In this document: in pieces, positions 42,580-51,044 of the stretch | Numbering within the stretch: the stretch's first letter is position 1 | Layout: every line of letters begins with the position of its first letter | Program-made: the position numbers and the translations under genes | Notes under the pieces: generated by a model | The model's database searches: none | Seen by the model: only the letters and a program-made list of their open reading frames with translations | Told to the model about the DNA's origin: nothing | NCBI RefSeq assembly: GCF_001507535.1 | Contig: NZ_LQBN01000003.1 | Span: 1-64,000 of the forward strand | Length of the DNA: 64,000 bases | Reading direction: 5' to 3' | DNA from: Thiomicrospira sp. WB1 | Lineage (GTDB): Bacteria > Pseudomonadota > Gammaproteobacteria > Thiomicrospirales > Thiomicrospiraceae

Positions 42580-43050
42580 ATGGTGATTCACCTGATTGCG
42601 ATCGGGCAGAAAATGCCCGGCTGGGTGGAGACCGCCTACGCCGATTACGCCAAGCGACTGCCGGCACAGTGTCGGCTCAAACTGGTGGCGTTGCCCATGC
42701 CGCACCGAGGCAAAAGCCAATCGTGCGACAAAGCGCTGAGCGAAGAAGCCAGGCGGATTGAAGCGGCGATTCCCAAAGGCGCTCGCATCGTGGTGCTGGA
42801 TGAAAAAGGCCAAGCACCGACCACGGAAAAGCTGGCGGGCAAACTCGACCAATGGTTGGGCAGTGGGCAGGACGTGGCCCTGATCGTCGGCGGACCGGAT
42901 GGTCTGTCACCTTCGCTCAAACAAGCGGCGCACTGGCAATGGAGCCTGTCGCCGCTGACCCTGCCGCATCCATTGGTGCGCGTGTTGCTGGCCGAACAGC
43001 TTTACCGGGCCTGGAGCCTGTTGCAAAATCACCCGTATCATCGGCCCTGA
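42580..43050 (+). CDS. rlmH: 23S rRNA (pseudouridine(1915)-N3)-methyltransferase
   Basis: SPOUT methyltransferase that modifies pseudouridine 1915 on assembled ribosomes. Length 156 is the usual size. Recognisable elements are IAIGQKMPGWVETAYADYAKRLP near the start, VVLDEKGQAPTTEKLAGKL near 68, the SAM-knot FIIGGADG-like VALIVGGPDGLSPSLKQ near 98 and HPLVRVLLAEQLYRAWSLLQNHPYHR at the end. It abuts rsfS with no spacer. Confidence 0.96.
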   Translation: MVIHLIAIGQKMPGWVETAYADYAKRLPAQCRLKLVALPMPHRGKSQSCDKALSEEARRIEAAIPKGARIVVLDEKGQAPTTEKLAGKLDQWLGSGQDVALIVGGPDGLSPSLKQAAHWQWSLSPLTLPHPLVRVLLAEQLYRAWSLLQNHPYHRP

Positions 43051-43087
43051 GGCTGAGGACGCTTAAACCAAATCTCAAAGGACACGC

Positions 43088-44461
43088 ATGAATTTGACAG
43101 AAGGGCACGACACCAGCGGACTGGCCCAGTTTTATCTGCAAAATCTCTACACCGACGCGCATAATGCATTGCTGAATCAGGGGCGCGAACTGTTTGAGCG
43201 GGAAGCCGGAGCGGCGGTGGATAAGTTTTACGATCAACTGATGTCCACACCCAAGGCCGCGGCGTTTCTGACCACCGAGCTGGTGCAAAACCGCCTCAAA
43301 GCCGAACTGAAAAAATGGATTCTGACCACATTGTCTCCCAAAACGCCGGCGGAAGTGCCGGAGACGGTGGCGTTGCAACTGAAAATCGGCGAAGTGCATG
43401 CCCGCATTGATGTGCCCATGTCGCTGGTGGATTCATCGATTTTTATCATCAAACACCATTTGTTTCGGGCGGTTTTAAACAGTGACCTGTCGCGTGAGAC
43501 ACGGACTGAATTAGTGGCACTGGTCGACACCATTCTGATGGCCAGCTTGAGCCTGATTGACGAAGCCTATCTCGGTGGTCTGGTGGAAAGCGAGCGGGTC
43601 AGTCAGGAATATCGCAGTCATACATCGGCCCACGACATTGCGGTGGACATCGAGCGCGTCAAATCGGGCCTGTTCAGTTGGTTCACCAGCTATGTGTCGG
43701 ATGTGGCGCTCAAACACAAGCGTGTGCCCAAAAGCATTTATCAGGAAGACGCCGGGCTCTGGCTGGTGCACAAGTTGCCACTGATCTCAGGTGATGCCTC
43801 CGCGACACAGACTCTCCAAAACAGTCTGAAAGCGTTTGATGAACTGACCCAGCAATCCATGGACGAAGAGGACCTGTCGGATCGATTTGATAAGTTGCAG
43901 CAACACCTGAACGAAATTTCATACCTGCTGACACACATTGCCGACCGTAATCTGGCATCGGCCTCGCAGAAAGATGATCTCACGGCATTGGTGGCCCGGC
44001 GTTTTATGGTGCCCATCATGCAGAAAGAAACGCAGCTGGCCCTCAAACTTAATAAAACCTACAGCGTGATGATGATTGACCTGGATGATTTCAAAATCAT
44101 CAATGATGCCCATGGCCATCTGGCAGGGGATCAGGTGCTCAGTCAGGTCGCTGGGCTGGTCACCCGTCACATCCGCGTCACAGATTATGCTTTTCGTTAT
44201 GGCGGCGAAGAGCTGATGGTGGTGTTACCTGAATGCGCCTTGAGCAAAGCCTGCTCCGTGGCGGAAAACCTGCGTGTGAGAGTGGCCGAGCGCCCGATTG
44301 AACTGGAACACGGCAGCCAGATCAAAGTGACCTGTTCAATTGGGGTGGCCGAATTTCAGTCCCACCCGGATTTCATGCAGGTGATTGAGGCGGCGGATCG
44401 CCAGCTTTATCAAGCCAAGCATGCCGGAAAAAACCGGGTGCTGCCCGCGCCCAAATCCTGA
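43088..44461 (+). CDS. Globin-coupled diguanylate cyclase (DosC-like)
   Basis: A 457-residue soluble sensor. The N-terminal protoglobin-type domain (about 15-170) has the heme-pocket segment KIGEVHARIDVPMSLV near residue 100, where His is the likely proximal heme ligand, as in DosC. A helical middle domain (about 175-295) joins it to the GGDEF domain (about 300-455). The active site is YGGEELMVVLPE near 377, preceded by the inhibitory RVTD I-site. It should raise c-di-GMP depending on heme-bound O2. It sits between rlmH and lspA, which are not signalling genes, so it probably was inserted into or moved next to a housekeeping cluster. Confidence 0.9.
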   Translation: MNLTEGHDTSGLAQFYLQNLYTDAHNALLNQGRELFEREAGAAVDKFYDQLMSTPKAAAFLTTELVQNRLKAELKKWILTTLSPKTPAEVPETVALQLKIGEVHARIDVPMSLVDSSIFIIKHHLFRAVLNSDLSRETRTELVALVDTILMASLSLIDEAYLGGLVESERVSQEYRSHTSAHDIAVDIERVKSGLFSWFTSYVSDVALKHKRVPKSIYQEDAGLWLVHKLPLISGDASATQTLQNSLKAFDELTQQSMDEEDLSDRFDKLQQHLNEISYLLTHIADRNLASASQKDDLTALVARRFMVPIMQKETQLALKLNKTYSVMMIDLDDFKIINDAHGHLAGDQVLSQVAGLVTRHIRVTDYAFRYGGEELMVVLPECALSKACSVAENLRVRVAERPIELEHGSQIKVTCSIGVAEFQSHPDFMQVIEAADRQLYQAKHAGKNRVLPAPKS

Positions 44462-44472
44462 GAGGACCTGTC

Positions 44473-45003
44473 ATGAATGCATTCGGTTTGAACCGTTTAC
44501 GCGCCAGTGCCCTGCCCAGTCTGTGGCTGGCGCTGATCTGGGTGGTGGCCGATCAGGTCACCAAAGTCTGGGCCGAAACCCACCTGATGGTGGGCGAACC
44601 GGTGGCGGTATGGCCGCATCTGAACTGGACACTGGCCTACAATTACGGCGCGGCTTTCAGTTTTCTTGCCGATCACGACGGCTGGCAGACCTGGTTCTTC
44701 AGCATTCTCGCCTTGGTTGTCAGCGTGGCCCTGATCATCTGGCTGGCGCGTTTGCCGCGCGGCTGGAGCACGGAAGTCGTGGGGCTGAACCTGATACTGG
44801 GCGGGGCGATTGGCAATGTGATTGACCGCATTCAAGCCGGGCGCGTCACCGATTTCATCGATTTTTACATCGGCAGCTGGCATTACGCCACCTTCAATAT
44901 CGCCGACATCGCCATCAGCCTGGGCGCGTTTCTGTTAATCCTGTCTGAATTCTGGTTGAAACCTCGGGCTCAGAAACGCAAAGCTCGGAAAGCTCGGGCT
45001 TAA
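44473..45003 (+). CDS. lspA: Lipoprotein signal peptidase
   Basis: Signal peptidase II removes prolipoprotein signal peptides after acylation. The 176 residues hold four spans. The aspartic catalytic dyad is visible in GGAIGNVIDRIQAGRVTDFIDFY (first Asp, near residue 118) and FNIADIAISLGAFLLI (second Asp, near 142). An N-terminal DQVTKVWAE block and NYGAAFSFLADH are conserved. GAGAGGAC is upstream. The C-terminal tail is basic (KPRAQKRKARKARA). Lnt, the last enzyme of lipoprotein maturation, is at 59.4 kb. Confidence 0.95.
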   Translation: MNAFGLNRLRASALPSLWLALIWVVADQVTKVWAETHLMVGEPVAVWPHLNWTLAYNYGAAFSFLADHDGWQTWFFSILALVVSVALIIWLARLPRGWSTEVVGLNLILGGAIGNVIDRIQAGRVTDFIDFYIGSWHYATFNIADIAISLGAFLLILSEFWLKPRAQKRKARKARA

Positions 45004-45158
45004 ACTGATCTTTGACGTCGGTTTCGTGCTTGCTCTGACGCATGCTTGAGCCAGAGTTTTGCAATCTGACATTGATACTTCCAAAACAGATAGGCACTGT
45101 GATTGATGTGTCGTGCAGAAATCGGTCGAGTCAGTAACGGCGTGATGTCTTTGTTCAT
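45000..45158 (-). CDS. Possible 52-residue small protein downstream of mltB
   Basis: An ATG frame of 52 codons begins 24 bases after the mltB-like stop and ends at the convergent lspA stop, overlapping it by a few bases. The peptide starts MNKDITPLLTRPISARHIN, continues with an aromatic and hydrophobic stretch (SAYLFWKYQCQIAKLWLKHAS) and ends in a basic tail (EQARNRRQRSV). No good ribosome site is seen. Its position fills an otherwise empty 180-base gap. It is not recognised and may be chance. Confidence 0.4.
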   Translation of the reverse strand: MNKDITPLLTRPISARHINHSAYLFWKYQCQIAKLWLKHASEQARNRRQRSV

Positions 45159-45182
45159 GCCACTCGTTTCCCTCTCATGCGC

Positions 45183-46415
45183 TCAGTCTCCCTGTCGTTT
45201 CCGTAGGATGTTGAGCATGCGCGGGGAGGGGTAGCCATCGGCCGGTAAATCTTCTCGCTTTTGGTAGCGGCGCAGGGCGTCGCGGGTTTTGCTGCCGATG
45301 ACACCGTCCACCGGGCCCACCGGTAAGCCGGCTCTTGCCAGGCGTTCCTGCAGTTCGCGTGTCTGCTGATGACTCAGTGCTTCGTCATTAGGCGGCGGGT
45401 TGGCGGTCAGGGGGGCGCGTCCGACGATGCGATCGGCCAGATGGCCCACTGCCAGCGCGTAATTGTCGGAAAAGTTCCAGCGTTTGATTACGTGGAAATT
45501 GTCATAAATCAGAAACGCCGGGCCACGGTGATCGTGTGGCAGCAACAGGGCTGCCTGCATGGTTTCGTCAGGTAGGGCGCGTCCGTCGGCCAGCGTCAGC
45601 CCCATTTCTGACCAGGCCTGGAGGGGGCGTTGTGTTTCACCATCGGCCAGGCTGTAATCAAACCCCTCTGGCAAGGCCACTTCGCGGCCCCAGTTTTCGC
45701 CACGCACCCAGCCCAATTCTTCCAGAAAGTTGCCCATGGAATAAAAAACATCGTCCAGACTGTTCCAGAGGTCAACCTTGCCGGAGTTGTCGGCATCCAC
45801 GGCGTATTTGAGGTAGTTGGTGGGCATGAACTGGCATTGGCCCATGGCACCGGCCCAGGAGCCGCGCATCTGATCCGGGCTGACGTGCCCCTGGTCAATG
45901 ATGGTGAGAGCGGCCATTAATTGTTCCTGAAAGAAACCCGAGCGGCGCGGGTCGTAGGACAGCGTCGCAAGAGATTCGATGATCGGGGTATTGCCCGTAT
46001 AGCCGCCGTAATTGGTTTCCATGCCCCAGAGTGCAATGATGAAGCGGGCCGGGACGCCATATTGTTGGGTCACTTCGTGCAATCGGGGGCGGTATTTCTG
46101 GTATAGCTTCTGGCCGTTTCTCACGCGCCAGTCGGTGATGGCCGCATCAAAGTATTGCCAGAAAGTACGGGTGAACTCAGGCTGACGTCGATCCAGTTCC
46201 AGCACGCGGGTATTGAGTGTGACGTTCGCAAACGCTTTTTCAAGGGTGGTCGCGCCGATGCCATGGGAAGCGGCTTTTTTCTTGAAGGTTTGCAACCACT
46301 TCTGAAAATCGGCATTGGACTGCGGCGGGGGGCTGTAGGCTTGAGCGCCCAGTGCCAGCCACGACAGGGCCAGAGCCAGAACGATGCGCGATGCGAAACT
46401 CGAAATCATGGTCAT
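45183..46415 (-). CDS. MltB-like lytic murein transglycosylase with peptidoglycan-binding domain
   Basis: A 410-residue periplasmic enzyme cleaving glycan strands to anhydromuropeptides. A signal peptide (about 1-26, VLALALSWLALGAQAYS) is followed by the SLT_2 domain (about 35-320) with the MltB-type motif ALWGMETNYGGYTGNTPIIESLATL containing the catalytic Glu near residue 131, and WAGAMGQCQFMPTNYLKYAVD near 185. The C-terminal PG_binding_1 domain (about 345-408, LQERLARAGLPVGPVDGVIGSKTRDALRRYQ) is present in MltB homologues of many gammaproteobacteria but not in E. coli MltB. Start of MTMISSF lacks a clear ribosome site. An imperfect repeat copy lies at 45611. Confidence 0.9.
   Translation of the reverse strand: MTMISSFASRIVLALALSWLALGAQAYSPPPQSNADFQKWLQTFKKKAASHGIGATTLEKAFANVTLNTRVLELDRRQPEFTRTFWQYFDAAITDWRVRNGQKLYQKYRPRLHEVTQQYGVPARFIIALWGMETNYGGYTGNTPIIESLATLSYDPRRSGFFQEQLMAALTIIDQGHVSPDQMRGSWAGAMGQCQFMPTNYLKYAVDADNSGKVDLWNSLDDVFYSMGNFLEELGWVRGENWGREVALPEGFDYSLADGETQRPLQAWSEMGLTLADGRALPDETMQAALLLPHDHRGPAFLIYDNFHVIKRWNFSDNYALAVGHLADRIVGRAPLTANPPPNDEALSHQQTRELQERLARAGLPVGPVDGVIGSKTRDALRRYQKREDLPADGYPSPRMLNILRKRQGD
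45611..45622. repeat. Imperfect palindromic repeat copy (11 of 12), in mltB-like gene
   Basis: ACCAGGCCTGGA differs from the consensus only at the last base. Read on the minus strand in the QAW frame (LQAWSEMG). Confidence 0.6.
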
Positions 46416-46507
46416 TCATTGTATGGGTGGGTTGGAAAGGCCCCTATTTTACAAAAGGCGGGGGGCCGGATGCAGTAAAATACGGGTTTTGGGTGAAGGG
46501 ATTTTTT

Positions 46508-48727
46508 ATGTGTCGCTTTTTTGCAACGTCGCCGCCGGGGTTGAGTGAAATTTTGCGCGAAGAGCTGGAATCGCTGGGCGCGGTTCAGGCCAAGGCCCAG
46601 CCGCTTGGGGTGGCGTTTGAAGGCGATCTGGAAGTCGGGTACCGGGCCTGCCTTTGGTCGCGCGTCGCCAACCGGGTGTTTCTGGAACTGGCGGAGATGG
46701 AACTGGCCAATCAGGAAGACCTGACCCGTCAGGTTACCCAGTTGCCTTGGTGGGAACATCTGGATGTGGACGGCACCTTTGCGGTGTCCTTTACCGGCAA
46801 GGGGCTGGGGATTGAGCACAGTCACTTTGGTGCCCTGACGGTCAAAGACGGGGTGGTGGATGCGTTTCAGGCGCGCTATGGCCGCCGACCCTCGGTGGAC
46901 ATGCAATCACCGGATGTGCGCATTCACGCCCACTTGAACCGGCAAACCTTGCGCATCAATCTGGACCTGGCCGGTCACAGTCTTCACCAGCGCGGGTATC
47001 GGCTGGATGCCAAAGTGACCGCGCCCTTGAAAGAAAATGTGGCCGCCGCCCTGCTTTACCGGGCGCAATGGCCGAGCATTGCTGCCAAAGGCGGTGATTG
47101 CTATGATCCGATGTGCGGCTCCGGCACTTTTCTGATCGAAGCGGCGATGATGGCCGCCGACGTCGCGCCCGGCCTGGCGAGCGCCGAGCGCATGCAGCTG
47201 ACTCGCTGGCGAGGGCACGACGACGCTCTCTGGCAACGTTTGCTGAGTGAGGCGGGGCAGCGCGAAGCCGACGGATTGCGTAAGCTGGGTGCGTTTTACG
47301 GCTCGGATGTATCGCACAAATCCATTCAAGCGGCCGAGCGCGCCATTGCCGCCGCCGGGTTTGATGATGTGATTGAGCTCAAGCCCATGGCGGTGGAGCA
47401 GGCCCATCGCTGGGGTCCCTGGCAACCAGGCCTGGTCATTTCCAACCCGCCCTATGGCGAACGCTTGGGTGAAATTGAGGCCGTGCGCCCGCTTTATACC
47501 AAGCTGGGCGACTTGCTCAAAGCCGAGTTCGAAGGCTGGCAGGCTGCGATTCTGACCTGTCACGACGAACTGGCCAAAGCGGTCGGTCTCAAAGCCAAGC
47601 GTTGGCACAGCGTCAACAATGGGGCGATGGAGTGCCGCCTTTATCGTTTTGACGTGACTGAGGAAAACTTCCGTCAGGCCGCGTTGCCCACCACGCCTGA
47701 CCTGGCCGCACAATTGCAGACCTTTCGCCCCGAACTGGCCGAATCGGAAGGGGCCCGAATGTTTGCCAACCGGCTGCGCAAAAACCTGAAACAGCTCAAA
47801 AGCTGGCGCAAACAAAACCAGATCGAGGCGTTTCGTGCTTATGATGCCGACATGCCTGAATACGCCTTGGCGATTGATGTCTATGACACCAACGAAGACG
47901 GCCGCTGGTGTGTGGTGGCCGAATACGCGCCACCGAAAACCGTGAATGCGGGCAAGGCCCGACGACGTCTGCACGAAGCGCTGGTGACGCTGCCAGAAGT
48001 ATTGCAGATGCCCGCCGAAAACATTGTGTTCAAGGTACGTGATCGCCAGAAAGGCCAGAACCAGTACGAAAAGCTTGATGAACAAAAGCGGTTTTTGACT
48101 GTCAACGAAAACCAGACCCGTTTGCGGGTGAACTTTACCGACTACCTTGACACCGGCCTGTTTCTGGATCACCGCGATGTGCGGGCCTGGTTGGCTCAGC
48201 AATGTGCCGGCAAACGCCTGCTCAATCTTTTCTGTTACACCGCGAGCGCCAGTGCGACTGCGGCGGTGGCGGGTGCCAAAAGCAGCCTGAGTCTGGATTT
48301 GTCCAAGACCTATCTCAACTGGGCACAGAAGAATTTTCGGTTTAATCAGATCGATGAAGACGCGCATCAACTGCAGCGTGCGGATGTGCTGCAATGGTTG
48401 CAGACAATGAGCAAAGATCCGGGTGAGCGGCCGCCGCTGTTTGACTGGGTGTTTTTGGACCCGCCGTCGTTTTCCACCTCCAAGCGCATGGATGACACCT
48501 TGGATGTGCAGCGCGACCATGTGCGTCTGATTGAGCAGGCCATGGCTCTGCTGAAACCGGGCGGGCAATTGCTGTTTTCCACCAATCTGCGTCAGTTCAA
48601 ACTCGATAAAGCGGCGTTCGAGGGAGAGTGGCAGATCACCGATCTGACCCGTAAAACCTTGCCCAAGGACTTTGAACGCAACCCCAAAATTCACCAGGCC
48701 TGGTGGTTTTCGCCTCAGGCCCGATGA
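46508..48727 (+). CDS. rlmL: Bifunctional 23S rRNA methyltransferase RlmKL
   Basis: Methylates G2445 (N2, RlmL part) and G2069 (N7, RlmK part) of 23S rRNA. From ATG 46508 (MCRFFATSPPGLSEIL) it is 739 residues, slightly longer than E. coli RlmL (702). Domains: THUMP (about 45-155), first methyltransferase with MCGSGTFLIEAAMMAA near 204 and SNPPYGERLG near 315, and a second with FCYTASASATAAVAGAKSSLSLD near 577 and FLDPPSFSTSKRMDDT near 648. The frame is open upstream to 46352 but lacks homology. Two perfect palindromic repeats lie in this gene, at 47425 (QPGLVIS, just before the NPPY motif) and at 48693 (HQAWWF, nine residues from the end). Confidence 0.95.
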   Translation: MCRFFATSPPGLSEILREELESLGAVQAKAQPLGVAFEGDLEVGYRACLWSRVANRVFLELAEMELANQEDLTRQVTQLPWWEHLDVDGTFAVSFTGKGLGIEHSHFGALTVKDGVVDAFQARYGRRPSVDMQSPDVRIHAHLNRQTLRINLDLAGHSLHQRGYRLDAKVTAPLKENVAAALLYRAQWPSIAAKGGDCYDPMCGSGTFLIEAAMMAADVAPGLASAERMQLTRWRGHDDALWQRLLSEAGQREADGLRKLGAFYGSDVSHKSIQAAERAIAAAGFDDVIELKPMAVEQAHRWGPWQPGLVISNPPYGERLGEIEAVRPLYTKLGDLLKAEFEGWQAAILTCHDELAKAVGLKAKRWHSVNNGAMECRLYRFDVTEENFRQAALPTTPDLAAQLQTFRPELAESEGARMFANRLRKNLKQLKSWRKQNQIEAFRAYDADMPEYALAIDVYDTNEDGRWCVVAEYAPPKTVNAGKARRRLHEALVTLPEVLQMPAENIVFKVRDRQKGQNQYEKLDEQKRFLTVNENQTRLRVNFTDYLDTGLFLDHRDVRAWLAQQCAGKRLLNLFCYTASASATAAVAGAKSSLSLDLSKTYLNWAQKNFRFNQIDEDAHQLQRADVLQWLQTMSKDPGERPPLFDWVFLDPPSFSTSKRMDDTLDVQRDHVRLIEQAMALLKPGGQLLFSTNLRQFKLDKAAFEGEWQITDLTRKTLPKDFERNPKIHQAWWFSPQAR
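47425..47436. repeat. Palindromic repeat ACCAGGCCTGGT, copy 11 (in rlmL)
   Basis: Perfect copy in the PGLV frame, encoding PGLV directly before the conserved SNPPYGERLG motif of the first methyltransferase domain. Here the codons serve a core strand, so the copy may partly reflect the protein sequence. Confidence 0.85.
48693..48704. repeat. Palindromic repeat ACCAGGCCTGGT, copy 12 (end of rlmL)
   Basis: Perfect copy in the QAW frame (HQAWWF), just before the RlmKL stop codon, beyond the catalytic domain. Confidence 0.88.
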
Positions 48728-48754
48728 CAGAGGGAGTGCCGTTGGCACGCTCTG
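48728..48754. terminator. Hairpin between convergent rlmL and chemoreceptor genes
   Basis: CAGAG with GTGCC pairs with GGCAC with CTCTG around a GTT loop, with an asymmetric internal bulge. It starts at the rlmL stop and lies 7 bases from the end of the convergent chemoreceptor gene. No T run follows, so it would be a weak or factor-assisted terminator. Confidence 0.45.
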
Positions 48755-48760
48755 GCTTGA

Positions 48761-50908
48761 TTAAGCCGTTTTGGCAGGCAGGGCTGGCTGCGATGAGTGG
48801 CCGCTCCCGCTGGCGGGCGAAAGGGATTGGTTCGTGGTGAAAAAGCCCATGCGTTCGCTCAGTCGGGTCGCCTGTTCCTGCATGCTTTCGGCGGCGGCCG
48901 AGGTTTGTTCCACCAGGGCCGCATTTTGCTGGGTCACTTCGTCAATCTGAGAAATCGCAGTCTGCAGTTGCGTGACCCCTTTGGCCTGTTCGTTGGACGA
49001 TTGTGAGATCTGTTCGCTCATTTTGGTCACATGCTCAATGGAGTGTGTGATTTCCTCAATCACCTCGCCGGATTCTTTGGCCAGTGTCGTTCCGTGGTCA
49101 ATGCGGCTGACGCTCTCGTTGATCAGGCCGGTGATTTCCTTGGCGGCGTCGGCGGATTTCTGTGCCAGGGCTCTTACCTCGCCAGCGACCACCGCAAAGC
49201 CTCGACCGTGTTCCCCGGCTCGGGCGGCTTCCACCGCGGCGTTGAGCGCCAGCAGATTGGTCTGGAAGGCAATGCCATCAATCATGGTGACGATTTCGGA
49301 GATTTTATGGCTGGAATCCTGAATCGCACTCATGGCATCAATGGTCTGTGCCATCACCTGGGCGGCGGTCTGGGCTTTGTCTTCCACCTTATGTTCGATT
49401 TCGGTCTCATCGGAAGCGCTTTGCGCGTTGTTTTGCACCGCCGAACTGAATTCCTCCATGGTGGCGCTGCTCTGCTGGACCGAAGCCGCCTGTTCCTGAA
49501 CGCGCTGGCTCAGGTCGGTCGCCCCCTGAGAGACTTCGTCGGAGGCGGTGGCGACGGTGTTGGCGATTTCGATGGCCATGGACACCATTTCATCCAGTGA
49601 GGAAACGGATCGGTTGATCGCTTTTTTGAGCACGGCCAGCTCGCCGTCGTAATCGTTGTCGATGGTCTGAGTCAGATCGCCCTCGGATTGGGCCACCACC
49701 ACGCGTTTGATGTCGGCCACCGCGCTTTCCAGTGATTCGATTGACTGGTTGACGTTGTCTTTCAGCTCTTTGAGCTGACCTTGGGCGCGGACCTTGACCC
49801 GGTGATCGAAGGCGCCATCGTTCATGGCGGCCATGACGTCGTTGATTTCGACCATGACGGTGTTGATGCTCTGCATGGCCTCGTCCACTTCTTCGCTGAA
49901 CGCATCGGGGACCTTGTCACTCATCTCCACATCGAAGCGACCGTGACGCAGGCTGCGCATGATCTTGGACAGCTCTTCCATCATGAATTCCACGCTGTCG
50001 GCGGAGGCGTTGACCCCGTTTTTCAGAGACTGAAGGTCGCCTTTCTGTTCCGTTCGGACGCGTTGGCTGAAGTCGCCTTCCGCGATGGCGGTCATGACGT
50101 CATTGGTCTGGTTGAGGCTGGTTCTTAGGGCTTTCATCAACTGATTCAGGGCGTTGGACACTTGCCCCAATTCGTCTTTGCGCGCTGGCAGAGGGCGATC
50201 AAACGCCATGTCACTGGCCAGTGTCTGCACGCTGCGTGTCAGTGATTCAATGCCCCGGCGCACCGAGCGGACCAGCCCCCAGGACAGGCCCAATATGAGC
50301 ACTGCCAGAACAACGCCCACCGTCAGCATGACGTAAAAATAACCGTCGGAGAAGCTGCGGGCATCGACTTGTGCTTGTTTGGCACGTTCGTGCGTGATGT
50401 CACCAAACGCATTGGCCGTTTTGAGGCTTTGGGTCAATGCGGGGTTCATGCCTGTCAGAAACTGCTGGTTCGCCCGATTGAACGCGGCCTCTTCGAGCAA
50501 GGCGGTGCCAGCGGCTGTTGCCTGAAGATAACGGTTGATCTGAGTGTCCAGGCGCTGAATGTCATCATTAAAACGGGTGGCCAGCTCTTGTTTTTTCAGA
50601 GCACTCAGTTGTTGGTTGATCTGGGAGCGGAGCGCGTCCATGCGTTTCAGATGTTGGCTGATCGGGTGGTCGTGCATGTCAGCCACCGCCGGATTGCTGG
50701 GGTCGTGCTGAAGGCTCAACAAAAACTGGGTGTGCAGGTCAAGCAACGGTTCCTGAAACGCTGAGAGTTTGGCGGTTTCTTTCAAACGGTTGTTGTCGAC
50801 GATGGTCTCATGCAGCCGATCACTGCCCCAGAGGCTGATGATGGCCAGTACCACGAGCGAGATCGTGGCGGCGAGTGAAAGCAGAATCAAACGAGCTTTG
50901 ATGGTCAT
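48761..50908 (-). CDS. Methyl-accepting chemotaxis protein with poly-HAMP chain
   Basis: A 715-residue chemoreceptor. Two spans (about 8-29 and 188-213) frame a helical ligand domain. After a first HAMP (about 214-268) come four HAMP-like repeats, each with a core resembling [45 protein letters not shown] or [15 protein letters not shown], then the signalling domain with the hairpin tip [40 protein letters not shown] (split across residues 545-585). Poly-HAMP chains, known from receptors such as Aer2, allow longer signal transmission. It should signal to CheA/CheW, none of which are in this window. The gene has GGAGG upstream and seems monocistronic. Confidence 0.9.
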   Translation of the reverse strand: MTIKARLILLSLAATISLVVLAIISLWGSDRLHETIVDNNRLKETAKLSAFQEPLLDLHTQFLLSLQHDPSNPAVADMHDHPISQHLKRMDALRSQINQQLSALKKQELATRFNDDIQRLDTQINRYLQATAAGTALLEEAAFNRANQQFLTGMNPALTQSLKTANAFGDITHERAKQAQVDARSFSDGYFYVMLTVGVVLAVLILGLSWGLVRSVRRGIESLTRSVQTLASDMAFDRPLPARKDELGQVSNALNQLMKALRTSLNQTNDVMTAIAEGDFSQRVRTEQKGDLQSLKNGVNASADSVEFMMEELSKIMRSLRHGRFDVEMSDKVPDAFSEEVDEAMQSINTVMVEINDVMAAMNDGAFDHRVKVRAQGQLKELKDNVNQSIESLESAVADIKRVVVAQSEGDLTQTIDNDYDGELAVLKKAINRSVSSLDEMVSMAIEIANTVATASDEVSQGATDLSQRVQEQAASVQQSSATMEEFSSAVQNNAQSASDETEIEHKVEDKAQTAAQVMAQTIDAMSAIQDSSHKISEIVTMIDGIAFQTNLLALNAAVEAARAGEHGRGFAVVAGEVRALAQKSADAAKEITGLINESVSRIDHGTTLAKESGEVIEEITHSIEHVTKMSEQISQSSNEQAKGVTQLQTAISQIDEVTQQNAALVEQTSAAAESMQEQATRLSERMGFFTTNQSLSPASGSGHSSQPALPAKTA

Positions 50909-51044
50909 GGGCGGGCCTCCTTTTGCAACGGTGCTCCCTAAGGCTATTCACCGTAACAAAGATTAAGCCCGGTTTGTAACTGGTTAAGTTTATGTTTTCA
51001 TAAGGAAAATAGATGACCGTTCTTTAGGCGCGATGGCGGCGGTT

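Noticed and set aside
46907-48748. 613-codon open frame on the minus strand opposite rlmL
   Set aside because: It mirrors the codon bias of rlmL, has no motifs or ribosome site, and rlmL itself is certain.
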